64,000 nucleotides of DNA, from NCBI GenBank assembly GCA_009835005.1, contig WTFG01000004.1, positions 1 to 64,000 of the forward strand, read 5' to 3'. Both the position numbers and the translations under genes were made by a program. The stretch comes from Flavobacteriaceae bacterium Ap0902 (GTDB lineage: Bacteria; Bacteroidota; Bacteroidia; Flavobacteriales; Weeksellaceae). Position 1 is the stretch's first letter. The number at the start of each line of letters is the position of its first letter. Below are positions 37,086 to 46,246 of the stretch, in pieces. Below the pieces are notes generated by a model. That model ran no database searches. It saw only the letters and a list, made by a program, of their open reading frames with translations, and had not been told where the DNA came from.

Positions 37086-37751
37086 TTAGCTGGATTTTGA
37101 TACTTTGTCTAAAGCTTTTTGCGCTTCATCCATTGTTACCGCTTTTTCTAATCCGCCCATTTCATGTAACTCACCAAAAACCTCAATCTTTATGGATTGA
37201 TCTATTCCTCCAACTTTCAATGGTTCATATCCATTGTCTCTGATCAAATCTTCTATCTGATCATCAATGCTCTGATCACTGGTAGCATAAAACTCTACCT
37301 TGCGTGGGGTTTTATTGGCTTCACTTTTTAAAGTAGGTGCAGCCAATGTACCAAAAGCTTTAGCCATTTTTACACCATCGGGTAACATGCCTTGAATAAT
37401 TTCACCAGAAGATTCATTTTCTCCTATTATTTTTTTCATATTTCCCTTTCCATCTGGTTTGATAGGATTAGATGGATCCACCAAAATTTTGCCTTTTAGC
37501 TGTTCACTATATTTTTTGATGTCGTCTTGAATTGCCTCAAAGGGTACAGACATAATTATAACGTCTGCTTCTTTCATAGCATCGTCCAGACTTTTAGATT
37601 CTGCTAATTCGCCAATTTCTTTGGCAAGATCATCACTTATGGTCTTGTCTTGATCTGCTACAATCAAAGATCTACCATTACCTGTCATGTTTCTGACAAG
37701 TTTTTCTCCAATATTTCCTAATCCAATAATTGCTACTTGTGGTTTATTCAT
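37086..37751 (-). CDS. NADP-binding oxidoreductase, F420-dependent-reductase-like
   Basis: 221 residues with an N-terminal Rossmann domain: VAIIGLGNIGEKLVRNM (residues 6-22, the dinucleotide motif), VIIMSVPFEAI at about 65 and ILVDPSNPIKPDG at about 90. This matches the NADP-oxidoreductase/F420-dependent family. Bacteroidota are not known to make F420, so the electron acceptor or substrate is unclear. Last gene of a minus-strand cassette with an ABM-domain protein and an aldehyde dehydrogenase. Confidence 0.8.
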   Translation of the reverse strand: MNKPQVAIIGLGNIGEKLVRNMTGNGRSLIVADQDKTISDDLAKEIGELAESKSLDDAMKEADVIIMSVPFEAIQDDIKKYSEQLKGKILVDPSNPIKPDGKGNMKKIIGENESSGEIIQGMLPDGVKMAKAFGTLAAPTLKSEANKTPRKVEFYATSDQSIDDQIEDLIRDNGYEPLKVGGIDQSIKIEVFGELHEMGGLEKAVTMDEAQKALDKVSKSS

Positions 37752-37785
37752 CCTATTTATTTTAATGGTTAATATTTTTAATTAA

Positions 37786-38304
37786 TTATCGATGAAGCCA
37801 TTTTTTAAATGTTTTCATCATAAAAGGCATAACAAGAAAATTCATAGCTCCAGATATAATGATAGCACTTAGAACCCCCTTGAAGAAGTACATGGATGCC
37901 CATTCGTCTATAAAATTTATTCCTTTGGGAACAATTAGCGTTAAAGGGTAAACAGCAAAAAAAGTCACCACCCATTGTTTCCATGGCTTTATATTATTCA
38001 TTTTATCAAACCAAAAGGAATCCCAATCATGGGTTGCTTCTTCTTTTTCTTCTATCCATAGCACTTCAGATTCTTTATGCATTTTATTCCTAAAATCTGA
38101 TAATCGCCAATTTTCTAAATTCTCATTAGAATCAAATCGAACAATAATTTGGTGATAGTCGTTTTCATCTATTGGGTTGATATGAATCAAATCTTTAAAA
38201 CCAGTAGATGCACGTACTTTATTTTCCATTTCCTTGTTCCAACCCTCGAATTCTTGCCTTTTTTGAGGATTCACCTTATAGCGTATAGCAAGAACTCCAC
38301 TCAT
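37786..38304 (-). CDS. ABM-domain protein with membrane tail
   Basis: 172 residues: the first 100 form an antibiotic-biosynthesis-monooxygenase (dimeric alpha/beta barrel) domain (LAIRYKVNPQKRQEFEGW, HQIIVRFDSNENLENWRLSDFR) and the last 70 contain two membrane helices (QWVVTFFAVYPLTLIVPKG and GVLSAIIISGAMNFLVMPFM). Fused soluble-ABM/membrane proteins of this kind are known by annotation only. It sits between the aldehyde dehydrogenase and the oxidoreductase genes. Confidence 0.78.
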   Translation of the reverse strand: MSGVLAIRYKVNPQKRQEFEGWNKEMENKVRASTGFKDLIHINPIDENDYHQIIVRFDSNENLENWRLSDFRNKMHKESEVLWIEEKEEATHDWDSFWFDKMNNIKPWKQWVVTFFAVYPLTLIVPKGINFIDEWASMYFFKGVLSAIIISGAMNFLVMPFMMKTFKKWLHR

Positions 38305-38349
38305 ATACTAATTCAGATTTATGTGTTTTCAACGAATGTTTGATGAACC

Positions 38350-39846
38350 TTAACGTAATTTACCCTCTTGACCCTCAAACTTTTTAGTAGACCCTTCCAT
38401 AACACCAGAATTATGATATATATGTTTATGCTCTACAAAATCTATGATAGAAGTCAATCCGTTTAATCTACCTAATCCACTCATTTTATATCCACCCTCC
38501 TCAAACTCGTCATTGATGATGGCCCAATCATTGATCCAAACGGTACCTGCATCTATTTCTCTCACCATTTGCCAAGGACGATCAACGTCATTGCTCCATA
38601 CGGACGCGGATAGACCATATTTATTGTCATTAGCTAGTTTTGCACCTTCTTCCAAAGTGTCAAAAACTTGAACGGTAGCTACGGGGCCGAAAGTTTCTTC
38701 TTGCACGATTTCCATGCTATTATCAAACACCTCTAGTAAACAAGGTTTATAGAAGGCACCTTTGGCCAATTCTCCTTCTTTTATAGGCCCACCTCTTTCC
38801 AAAACTTTAGCTCCTTCGCTGATGGCTTTTTCCACTATTTTATCCACCCGTTCTACATTGTCCTTGTCAATCAGAGGACCCATAAAGCTATCCTTGTCTG
38901 AAGCTGGTCCCACTTTTACATTTTTGAATTCTTCTGCCAATCTTTTTTTCCATTCTTCTGCGATACCACTCTGTAGTAAAATTCTACTACCCGTCATACA
39001 GAATTGACCAGCAAACGTTGTCAGCGCTTTGACTAGGACAGGAATAGTTTTCTCCATATCTGCATCATTCAATACTATCATTGGTGTTTTTCCACCTAAT
39101 TCAAAACCTAAACGTTTAAGTTGATCTGCACCATTCCTCATCAAAATAGTTCCCGTTCTTGTACTACCTGTAAAACTTACCGTAGGAACATCTGGTGATT
39201 CTATTAATTCTGCAGCAACATCATTTCCACTTTCTGTCATTTGATTAATGACACCTTTTGGCAAACTTTTAATAGAAGCGAAAACCTCATTGATAGCATA
39301 ATTTACCTGAGAAGTCTGTGCAGGTAATTTAATTACTGCTGTACAACCCGCGGCCAGGGCTGGTACAAGTGATCTAATCATCAAAATAATAGGTGAATTC
39401 CATGGGGCAATAATTCCCGCTACACCCATGGGCTCGGTAAGAACTTGGCTGAATTTACCTGGTTGCGTTTCCATCGCTCGTCCATATTGTGTCATAGCAA
39501 CAGCAGCATAGAATCTAATTTTAGGGACAACCAGACTAAATTCAAATTCTGCTTCATCTCTCACCTTGCCATTTTCTAGCATTAAAATTTGAATTAGCTT
39601 CTCTGCGTTTTCTTCAAAACGATCGGCCATTTCATTGAGAACTTGTGCTCTAAGTCGTCTATTAACTCTCCAATCAGATTCGTAAAAAGTCTTTTTGGCT
39701 ACTCGAATCGCTTCCTTCGCGTTTTCCAGCGTTGCATCGGCAAAGGTTCCTATCTCATTCCCAGTTGCCGGGTCTATACTTTTGCTATGTTTTGGGCTAT
39801 CCACCCATTCTCCGTTAATCCAGTTGAGTGCTACTTTATCGCTCAT
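38350..39846 (-). CDS. NAD(P)-dependent aldehyde dehydrogenase
   Basis: 498 residues of the ALDH superfamily. Cofactor and catalytic landmarks: APWNSPIILMIRSLVPALAA, VSFTGSTRTGT, the catalytic Glu in GFELGGKTPMIV (about 250), the catalytic Cys in FAGQFCMTGSRIL (about 284) and EETFGPVATVQVF (about 384). It is the first gene of the cassette, so the substrate aldehyde may define the pathway, but I cannot name it. Confidence 0.9.
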   Translation of the reverse strand: MSDKVALNWINGEWVDSPKHSKSIDPATGNEIGTFADATLENAKEAIRVAKKTFYESDWRVNRRLRAQVLNEMADRFEENAEKLIQILMLENGKVRDEAEFEFSLVVPKIRFYAAVAMTQYGRAMETQPGKFSQVLTEPMGVAGIIAPWNSPIILMIRSLVPALAAGCTAVIKLPAQTSQVNYAINEVFASIKSLPKGVINQMTESGNDVAAELIESPDVPTVSFTGSTRTGTILMRNGADQLKRLGFELGGKTPMIVLNDADMEKTIPVLVKALTTFAGQFCMTGSRILLQSGIAEEWKKRLAEEFKNVKVGPASDKDSFMGPLIDKDNVERVDKIVEKAISEGAKVLERGGPIKEGELAKGAFYKPCLLEVFDNSMEIVQEETFGPVATVQVFDTLEEGAKLANDNKYGLSASVWSNDVDRPWQMVREIDAGTVWINDWAIINDEFEEGGYKMSGLGRLNGLTSIIDFVEHKHIYHNSGVMEGSTKKFEGQEGKLR

Positions 39847-40523
39847 AATGTTAATGGTTTTTAAAAATTATTCGAATTTATATAAGATTAAAAGAGCTTT
39901 TAATCCAATTATTTAAACTCACAATTTTTATTCCATTTTAATAAATAAATATGCACACGATAATGTTTTAGTAAGTATATTACTATTGTTTTATCAAAAT
40001 ATTTTTCAATTATTTACATGACACTTTATTATTCCAATTCCAACTTCATTTCCTTAACCTCGTGCATTGAATATTCAAAAGGATTCTTGATACCAAATGA
40101 ATCAGCATATTCTTGTACGGTAGAGCCGTAGTTCATTTGCTTTCTTCTCTCATTTAAATAAGACTTAAAATTGTTATTAGAATTTTCATGAGTAAGGTTT
40201 TATATTAGGAATTTCTCATAAGAAGACTTATGATTTTATATTCTTGATTATGTAAAATTATATTTAGTGGTCTGGGTTCAATAAATCTTTATTTAATTTT
40301 AATTTCTTTCTTGGCTCATAATGTATTATATGTTTGGGAATTATATAATCGACCATATAATTAACTTCAAGTTTATGCCGAAAATGTCTTGAGTTTTTTA
40401 ATATCTGATCCGCAATTGATGTTTTATAGCACCTCTTTGTCTGAATGCATTCTTTTATTGCCCCCAATCCCAACAGAATTTTGTAAATTTGGGTGCATCC
40501 ATTTTAATATTTGATTTCCTTTT
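39847..40523. other. 677-bp gene-poor stretch with possible gene debris
   Basis: No convincing gene. On the minus strand an open frame at 40032-40205 runs from just after a stop to TAA and includes MNYGSTVQEYADSFGIKNPF; it lacks a start until Met 22 and could be a gene 3' end. In another frame beside it, ATGAAAATTCTAATAACA begins a signal-like peptide MKILITILSLI and stops, as if a frameshift had split a small secreted protein. A further frame at 40264-40473 (69 codons, TTG start) has no recognisable feature. These look like decayed genes at the edge of the sbcCD-cas block. Confidence 0.4.
40484..40491 (+). promoter_or_regulatory. Candidate -7 box for sbcDC
   Basis: TAAATTTG matches TAnnTTTG and lies 32 bp before the sbcD ATG. 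A TTG at 40458-40460 is 23 bp upstream, a little beyond the usual spacing, so the promoter is plausible but not certain. Confidence 0.4.
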
Positions 40524-41741
40524 ATGAAGATTCTCCATACCGCTGATTGGCATATTGGCAAGCGCTTACACCATTATGATTTGCACCAAGATTTTGAATT
40601 GTTTAGTCAGTGGCTTTTGAAGTTGATAGCGGATAGAGAAGTAGATTTATTGCTGGTTTCTGGGGATATTTTTGATTTAGCCAATCCTTCTTCTACGGCT
40701 CGGCAACAATATTATTCTTTGCTAGTGAAGTTAAATCAATTGCAATGTAAAGTGATCCTGACGGGTGGTAACCATGATTCTCCTGCGGTGATGAATGCGC
40801 CCAAAGAAGTGTTGCATGCCATTGATATTCAGGTGGTGGGCAGTTTGCCTAATCGCCAAGAGGATTATGTGATTCCTGTGAAGAATAAAGAGGGTGAAAT
40901 AGAAGTGGTGGTTCATGCGATTCCGTTTTTGAGAGATGCTGATTTGCGCAATGCGAACGATGGCGTGGGGTATAAGGATAGGATAAAAGCCGTGCAGGAT
41001 GGGATAGAACAGGTATTTACTGCGAGTGCCCAATACGGTGAAATGCAATATCCCAATGTTCCGCATATCGCTATGGGTCACTTGTTTACGTCTGGGGTTG
41101 CGACCTCTGAAAGTGAGCGTGAAATCCAAGTTGGAAATGAGGCACAATTTGATGCCAATCGTCTGGGTTCTACCTTTGATTATGTGGCTTTGGGGCATAT
41201 TCACAAGCCACAGAAAGTGAATGCCAACGTTCCAACTTATTACAGTGGTTCACCGATTCCATTGTCTTTTAGTGAACGTTCAGATGAGAAAAGAGTATTG
41301 TTATTAGATACTGAAAAAGGTTTTGAACCCGAAAGTATTCCTGTACCGAGTTATCGAAAATTATTAAAAATCAGTGGTTCTTTGGTCCACATTCAATCTA
41401 AATTAAATACCCTAAAAATTGATTCTCTTTTAAAATCCTTGATAGAAGTCGAATTGATAGAAGATATTTATAGTGCAGATGTGGAAGATGCTTTTTTGCA
41501 ATGGACGCAAGAATTTAAACATGAAAAAGCAGAGATTGTAAAAACGCGGATGATGTTTAAGGATAAAATATTGGGTGCCCACGAGCTCTTTGACACAGGC
41601 GATGATATCACAGATCTGAAACCGATAGAAATGTTCTCTAAATTACTAGAAACTCAAGCCGTATCTGACGAGGATCAACAAGCCTTAAAAGTGGCTTTTA
41701 ATGAATTGGTGGAACAAGTACAAAATGCAGAACAGGTATGA
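40524..41741 (+). CDS. sbcD: Exonuclease SbcCD, nuclease subunit D
   Basis: Mre11-like Mn-dependent nuclease subunit that, with SbcC, opens DNA hairpins and processes double-strand breaks. 405 residues; phosphodiesterase motifs HTADWHIGKRLHHYD (residues 5-19), LVSGDIFDLANPS (about 44-56), TGGNHDSPAV (about 80-89) and LGHIHKPQKV (about 222-231). The stop overlaps the sbcC start as ATGA. Confidence 0.96.
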   Translation: MKILHTADWHIGKRLHHYDLHQDFELFSQWLLKLIADREVDLLLVSGDIFDLANPSSTARQQYYSLLVKLNQLQCKVILTGGNHDSPAVMNAPKEVLHAIDIQVVGSLPNRQEDYVIPVKNKEGEIEVVVHAIPFLRDADLRNANDGVGYKDRIKAVQDGIEQVFTASAQYGEMQYPNVPHIAMGHLFTSGVATSESEREIQVGNEAQFDANRLGSTFDYVALGHIHKPQKVNANVPTYYSGSPIPLSFSERSDEKRVLLLDTEKGFEPESIPVPSYRKLLKISGSLVHIQSKLNTLKIDSLLKSLIEVELIEDIYSADVEDAFLQWTQEFKHEKAEIVKTRMMFKDKILGAHELFDTGDDITDLKPIEMFSKLLETQAVSDEDQQALKVAFNELVEQVQNAEQV

Positions 41742-44700
41742 AGATATTAAAAATTGAGTTTCAAAATATCAATTCATTAGAGGGAAAGCATAGCATTGAC
41801 TTCACGCAAGAACCCTTTATTCAAAATAATTTATTTGCTATCACAGGCCCTACGGGAAGCGGTAAAAGTACGATTTTAGACGTGATTCCTTTGGCTTTGT
41901 TTAATAAGATTCCACGACTAGATGGTACGATTTCTAAATCTGTGATGGTAAAGCAGGGTGCCATATTAACGCGTGGGCAAAAAGAGGCTTATGCACGGGT
42001 GCAATACGCTTGTAAAGACGGCATTTTCACTTCTGAATGGACGGTGAGAGTGGCTAGAACAGGCGCATTGCAGGATTATGAAATGTTTTTATACGATGCT
42101 TCTGGCAAACCCATTACGCAAAAGAAATCTGAAGTTCCGGGCAAGAATGAAGACTTAATTGGATTGAATTATGAGCAATTCATTAAATCTGTGATGCTGG
42201 CGCAAGGCGAGTTTAATAAATTTCTAAAAGTAAAAAGGGCAGAGCGCAGTGCGCTTTTAGAACAAATTACAGGCACAGATATTTATAGAAAAATAGGGAT
42301 TGCGGCCTTTGAAAAATATAAAACTTATAAATCATCGGTAGAGGATTGGCAGAAGATGATTGCGGATATTCAAGCCAAGTTACCCACGGAAGAGAAAACC
42401 AAACTTTGGGCAGAAGAAGAAAAAGAATTAACGAAACAAAAAGAAGGTTTTCAGGTTGATTTAGAGACGATTAAAACCAAGTTAAAACAATGGGCAGATT
42501 TTGCTGAGTTAAAGGCAAGACTGGATAAAATCGATCTAGATTTAGAGCAAAAGCAAAAGGCTATGCTGGAATTTGATTTAAATCAAGGAAAACAATTGAT
42601 TCAACATGAGAAAACGGATGGTTTTGCAGAGGAATTAAGTGAATTTCAGCATTTAAATCAATCAAAATCAGATATTAATAAGCAATTAAAAACTAAAAAA
42701 GAGGCTTTTGAAAATGCCAAGGGTTTAAAATCTAAGGTTAAAACTAAAATTTTACAATGGTTAAAAGTTGAAGATATTGTAGAAGATAATATACCGCATG
42801 CATTAGAGACATTCCGAAAAGAGATGGTTTCTTTAAAAGAAGAACAAAACGAAAAACGTGTGGCGTGTAAAGAGATTTTATCAGAAATTAAACATTCATT
42901 AGAACCTATAGACCAGAAATATAAAAGAGGGGAAGAGGATGAATTGCAAATAAAATTAGATAGCGTTTCCGCATGGTTAAAATCAGAAAATGTGGAAGAA
43001 TTATCCAAAGACGCTTATGCAAAAGAAAAAGAGGCGTTAGAGGCAAAAGAAATTATGATTCAAAAAGCGGAACGTTTGGCGAGTGATATTCAATATTTAA
43101 CGCAATCGATTCAAGAGAAAAAAGATAAAAAAACCGAAGTTTCTACCGAATTAGAGAAACTACCCAAGCAAATTGAAAGTCTGCAAGTACAGTTTGATAA
43201 AGGTGCTTTATGTTTAGAGAATTTAGAATTAAAGATTAAAAATCAAAACCTAGAAAAGTCTTTAGAGGATTATAGAAATCAGTTAAAAAATGATGAGCCT
43301 TGCCCGCTTTGTGGGTCTTTGGATCATCCTTATGCCACGCATAATCCGCACAAAGAAGATGATTTAGAAAAGCAAAGAAACACCTTGAAAAAAGAGGTTG
43401 ATCAGTATAAAACCAATTTAATTCAACTAAAAACCAAGCGTGATTCTTTTAATAAAACCCTTCAAGACTTAGAAAAGGAATTAAAAACACTTAATAATAA
43501 ATTAGAACCTTTACATAAAAATTTCTCTGAGAATTTTAAAACTTTTAGCACAAAAGATGATTTTAAATCGGAAAGAGAAGAAATCAAAAAAGCAGAGAGA
43601 AAGTTAGAGGAAATTTACACTGCTGTACAAACCAAAAAACAATTAGAGAAAGTTTTGCCTTTGACTAAAAGACTAAATGAACGGATTAAAGAAGGTACCG
43701 AAATTGGCTCTATGATAAAAAAGGCAATAGGGGAAAATACAGATCCGAACACAGCAACTCAAAACTTACTCACCTCTTGGAATAGTGCTAGACAAACGCT
43801 AGAACAAAATAAAAAAGCATTAAAAGAAATTCATGAACAATCGGAAACCATTGAAGGTAAATTAAAAGATATAACCAATAAACTGGTGCCGATTATCACG
43901 CAAAATGGTTTTACAGATATTCAAAATGCGTTGGCAAGTAGGTTGAGTGCAGAGCAAGTTCAGACGCTTAGAAAACAACGCCAAGAAATGGCCAATGCCG
44001 TCAATGAATTAAAGGGAACGCAAAAGGTCTATGTTGAAAACAGAGAAAAACTGACGGAACTTTTAAAAGATTCTAATCAACAAGAATTGCAAGAGCGTGA
44101 TGCTGAATTAAAGAAAAAACTGAATGAAATTGAGGAGCGATTAAAGCAAATTTTCGCTCAAAAATCACAGCATCAAACCTATTTAAAAGATATTAAAACT
44201 TTAAAAGAAAAGATAGCCACTGAAAACGAGCAAAGCCGAATTTGGCGTATGCTAGACAGTATGATTGGGGATGCCAAAGGAAAGAAATTCAATGATTTTG
44301 CACAGGATTTAACGTTGAATCATCTACTGCATTTAGCCAACAAGCGTTTAGATCAATTGAAGTCCCGATATTTGCTATCCCAACCAACGCAAGAGGAAGA
44401 TGATGGATTGGTGGCGATAGATAAAGATATGGGCAATCAACGCCGTTCTGTCCGCACACTGTCTGGTGGTGAAAGTTTTATTTTAAGTTTAGCCTTGGCA
44501 TTAGCCCTATCTGATTTGGCTTCTAAAAACGTGAAAATAGATACCTTATTTATAGATGAAGGCTTCGGGACATTAGATCCAGAAACGCTTGATAAAACCT
44601 TGGATACTTTAGAGCGTTTACAACAAGAAAATCAAAAAACCATAGGCGTAATCTCTCATGTAGAGGCCTTGAAGGAACGCATTGCAACGCAAATCCAATT

Positions 44701-44746
44701 ATCCCAAAATGGTTATGGACTAAGTACATTGAAGGTGGTAGGGTAG
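41738..44746 (+). CDS. sbcC: Exonuclease SbcCD, ATPase subunit C
   Basis: Rad50-like SMC-family ATPase, 1002 residues. Walker A GPTGSGKSTI (about 38-47), a long coiled coil interrupted by the zinc hook CPLCGSLDHP (about 523-532), then the ABC signature LSGGESFILS (about 908) and Walker B TLFIDEGFGTLD. Its last 15 codons, SQNGYGLSTLKVVG plus stop, recur at 56498-56542 beyond the CRISPR array. cas6 begins 78 bp downstream. Confidence 0.96.
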   Translation: MKILKIEFQNINSLEGKHSIDFTQEPFIQNNLFAITGPTGSGKSTILDVIPLALFNKIPRLDGTISKSVMVKQGAILTRGQKEAYARVQYACKDGIFTSEWTVRVARTGALQDYEMFLYDASGKPITQKKSEVPGKNEDLIGLNYEQFIKSVMLAQGEFNKFLKVKRAERSALLEQITGTDIYRKIGIAAFEKYKTYKSSVEDWQKMIADIQAKLPTEEKTKLWAEEEKELTKQKEGFQVDLETIKTKLKQWADFAELKARLDKIDLDLEQKQKAMLEFDLNQGKQLIQHEKTDGFAEELSEFQHLNQSKSDINKQLKTKKEAFENAKGLKSKVKTKILQWLKVEDIVEDNIPHALETFRKEMVSLKEEQNEKRVACKEILSEIKHSLEPIDQKYKRGEEDELQIKLDSVSAWLKSENVEELSKDAYAKEKEALEAKEIMIQKAERLASDIQYLTQSIQEKKDKKTEVSTELEKLPKQIESLQVQFDKGALCLENLELKIKNQNLEKSLEDYRNQLKNDEPCPLCGSLDHPYATHNPHKEDDLEKQRNTLKKEVDQYKTNLIQLKTKRDSFNKTLQDLEKELKTLNNKLEPLHKNFSENFKTFSTKDDFKSEREEIKKAERKLEEIYTAVQTKKQLEKVLPLTKRLNERIKEGTEIGSMIKKAIGENTDPNTATQNLLTSWNSARQTLEQNKKALKEIHEQSETIEGKLKDITNKLVPIITQNGFTDIQNALASRLSAEQVQTLRKQRQEMANAVNELKGTQKVYVENREKLTELLKDSNQQELQERDAELKKKLNEIEERLKQIFAQKSQHQTYLKDIKTLKEKIATENEQSRIWRMLDSMIGDAKGKKFNDFAQDLTLNHLLHLANKRLDQLKSRYLLSQPTQEEDDGLVAIDKDMGNQRRSVRTLSGGESFILSLALALALSDLASKNVKIDTLFIDEGFGTLDPETLDKTLDTLERLQQENQKTIGVISHVEALKERIATQIQLSQNGYGLSTLKVVG

Positions 44747-44824
44747 GGTTAAATTAATCTAATTTTTATAGAGGCTACTTCATGGTTTATTATTATTTTT
44801 AATGAAACTTATGAGAACCTCTAT

Positions 44825-45616
44825 ATGCGTATTCAATTAAAAATAGACCATCTTCCCCATCAGCAACTTCCTATTAACTACCCATATTTAATCTCTAGTT
44901 GGATATATCATGTGTTGTATTCCAGCGATAGTGCGTTTGCCACGTGGTTGCATGAACATGGTTATCAAACCAAAGGCAAGCGGTATAAGCATTTTTGTTT
45001 CTCTATGTTGCGACCCCAACGGTATAAAATTCATCCGCGAGAGAAAGTGTTTGAATTGGTAGAAGGACCTACGGAACTTGTTTTATCTTTTAATGTAGAT
45101 AAAGCGGGCAAAGATATTATTAAAGGGCTTTTTAAAGATAATATAATGCAAATTAAATCTGGGGAATATTTTAAAATGCTGGGCATGGTAAATCAGGTAG
45201 AATTATTGTCACCGCCCACTTTTTCAGAAATCATGCAGTATACCACACAGACGCCTATATGCGTATCTGTGAAAGAAGAAAATAATCCTTATGCTACTTA
45301 TCTGGAACCTGATGATGAGCGCTATGCAGAGACTTTTGCCATCAACCTTGTAGACAAGGCAAATGCTTATTTAGGAGATGAAAAATACCATATAGACCAA
45401 GTGAGTTTTAAACTTCTATCCTCAAAATTTCAATCTAAATTATGGAAGATTAAAGGCATAAAGGTCAAAGGGTATTTATATGATTTTAGTCTCTCCGCTC
45501 CCCCAGAACTACAAGAAATGGGCTTTGCGGGGGGATTTGGAGTTCAGAATGCAAGTTTGGGTATGGGGTTTTGTGAGGTAAAGAAGAAAAAAACTATAAG
45601 AAAATATTTATCTTAA
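44825..45616 (+). CDS. cas6: Cas6 pre-crRNA endoribonuclease
   Basis: Cuts the CRISPR transcript inside each repeat, leaving an 8-base 5' handle (ATTGAAAT predicted here). 263 residues with two ferredoxin-like halves; the C-terminal glycine-rich loop GFAGGFGVQNASLGMGFCEV is diagnostic. A His in the early LHEHGYQTKGKRYKHFCF region could serve catalysis. The ATG overlaps the right arm of an inverted repeat (TATAGAGG at 44767-44774, CCTCTATA at 44818-44825). Confidence 0.9.
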   Translation: MRIQLKIDHLPHQQLPINYPYLISSWIYHVLYSSDSAFATWLHEHGYQTKGKRYKHFCFSMLRPQRYKIHPREKVFELVEGPTELVLSFNVDKAGKDIIKGLFKDNIMQIKSGEYFKMLGMVNQVELLSPPTFSEIMQYTTQTPICVSVKEENNPYATYLEPDDERYAETFAINLVDKANAYLGDEKYHIDQVSFKLLSSKFQSKLWKIKGIKVKGYLYDFSLSAPPELQEMGFAGGFGVQNASLGMGFCEVKKKKTIRKYLS

Positions 45617-45637
45617 TAAACCATAATAATTATAACC

Positions 45638-46246
45638 ATGGCATTTATTTTTAAAATTAAAATTGTTGGGAGTGCTAAACCTCCTATTTGGCGTAAAGTA
45701 AAAGTGAATGATTTTATTTCATTTGAAAATTTTCATGAAATCATTCAAGTATTATTTGGATGGTCTAATTCCCATCTGTATATGTTTTCACCAGGAGGCT
45801 GGGGTACAACTCCAGAGATAACTATGGATGAGGAGGAGTTTGGTTTCGATGATGAATTTGAAGAAGACGTAGATTCATCAGATTTCCCAGATGGCGAGAA
45901 GTTCAAAGCCAATGAGATTGGGCTAAATGACTATTTTTCTACACCAAAACAGAAAATCGTTTATATCTATGATTTTGGTGATGATTGGAGACATAGCATA
46001 GAACTCATTGAAGTCACAGAGGAGTATATAGATTATCCTGTATGTCTTGGGGCTAAAGGAGATAATTTGATGGAAAATTCTGGTGGAATCCATGGATATT
46101 ACCAATTGATGGAGGCGATAAACAACCCAGAGCACCCAGAACATGATGATTACGCTGATATGCTTGCTTTCATTTCTGATGACGATCATAAAAGTTATCA
46201 ATTTGATTTAAAAGAAACCAATGAGATTTTGAAGGAAATGCGGTAG
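45638..46246 (+). CDS. pRiA4b ORF-3 family protein inside the cas locus
   Basis: 202 residues of the plasmid pRiA4b ORF-3 family: the N-terminal FKIKIVGSAKPPIWRKVKV, FHEIIQVLFGWSNSHLYMF and the later YIYDFGDDWRHSIELIE are the family hallmarks. Between them is an acidic insert (DEEEFGFDDEFEEDVDSSD). The family function is unknown. It is 21 bp after cas6 on the same strand, so probably co-transcribed with it, but 342 bp from cas8b. It may be a passenger or an accessory cas-linked gene. Confidence 0.88.
   Translation: MAFIFKIKIVGSAKPPIWRKVKVNDFISFENFHEIIQVLFGWSNSHLYMFSPGGWGTTPEITMDEEEFGFDDEFEEDVDSSDFPDGEKFKANEIGLNDYFSTPKQKIVYIYDFGDDWRHSIELIEVTEEYIDYPVCLGAKGDNLMENSGGIHGYYQLMEAINNPEHPEHDDYADMLAFISDDDHKSYQFDLKETNEILKEMR

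Noticed and set aside
40440-40500. Possible integron attC-like or recombination site in front of sbcD
   Set aside because: I saw a short frame reminiscent of translated repeat DNA (GGNKRMHSD) but no paired core sites or stem; the evidence is too thin.
40731-41204. 157-codon frame opposite sbcD
   Set aside because: sbcD is unmistakable on the plus strand, and the antisense translation (rich in His, Arg and Ile) looks like codon shadow.
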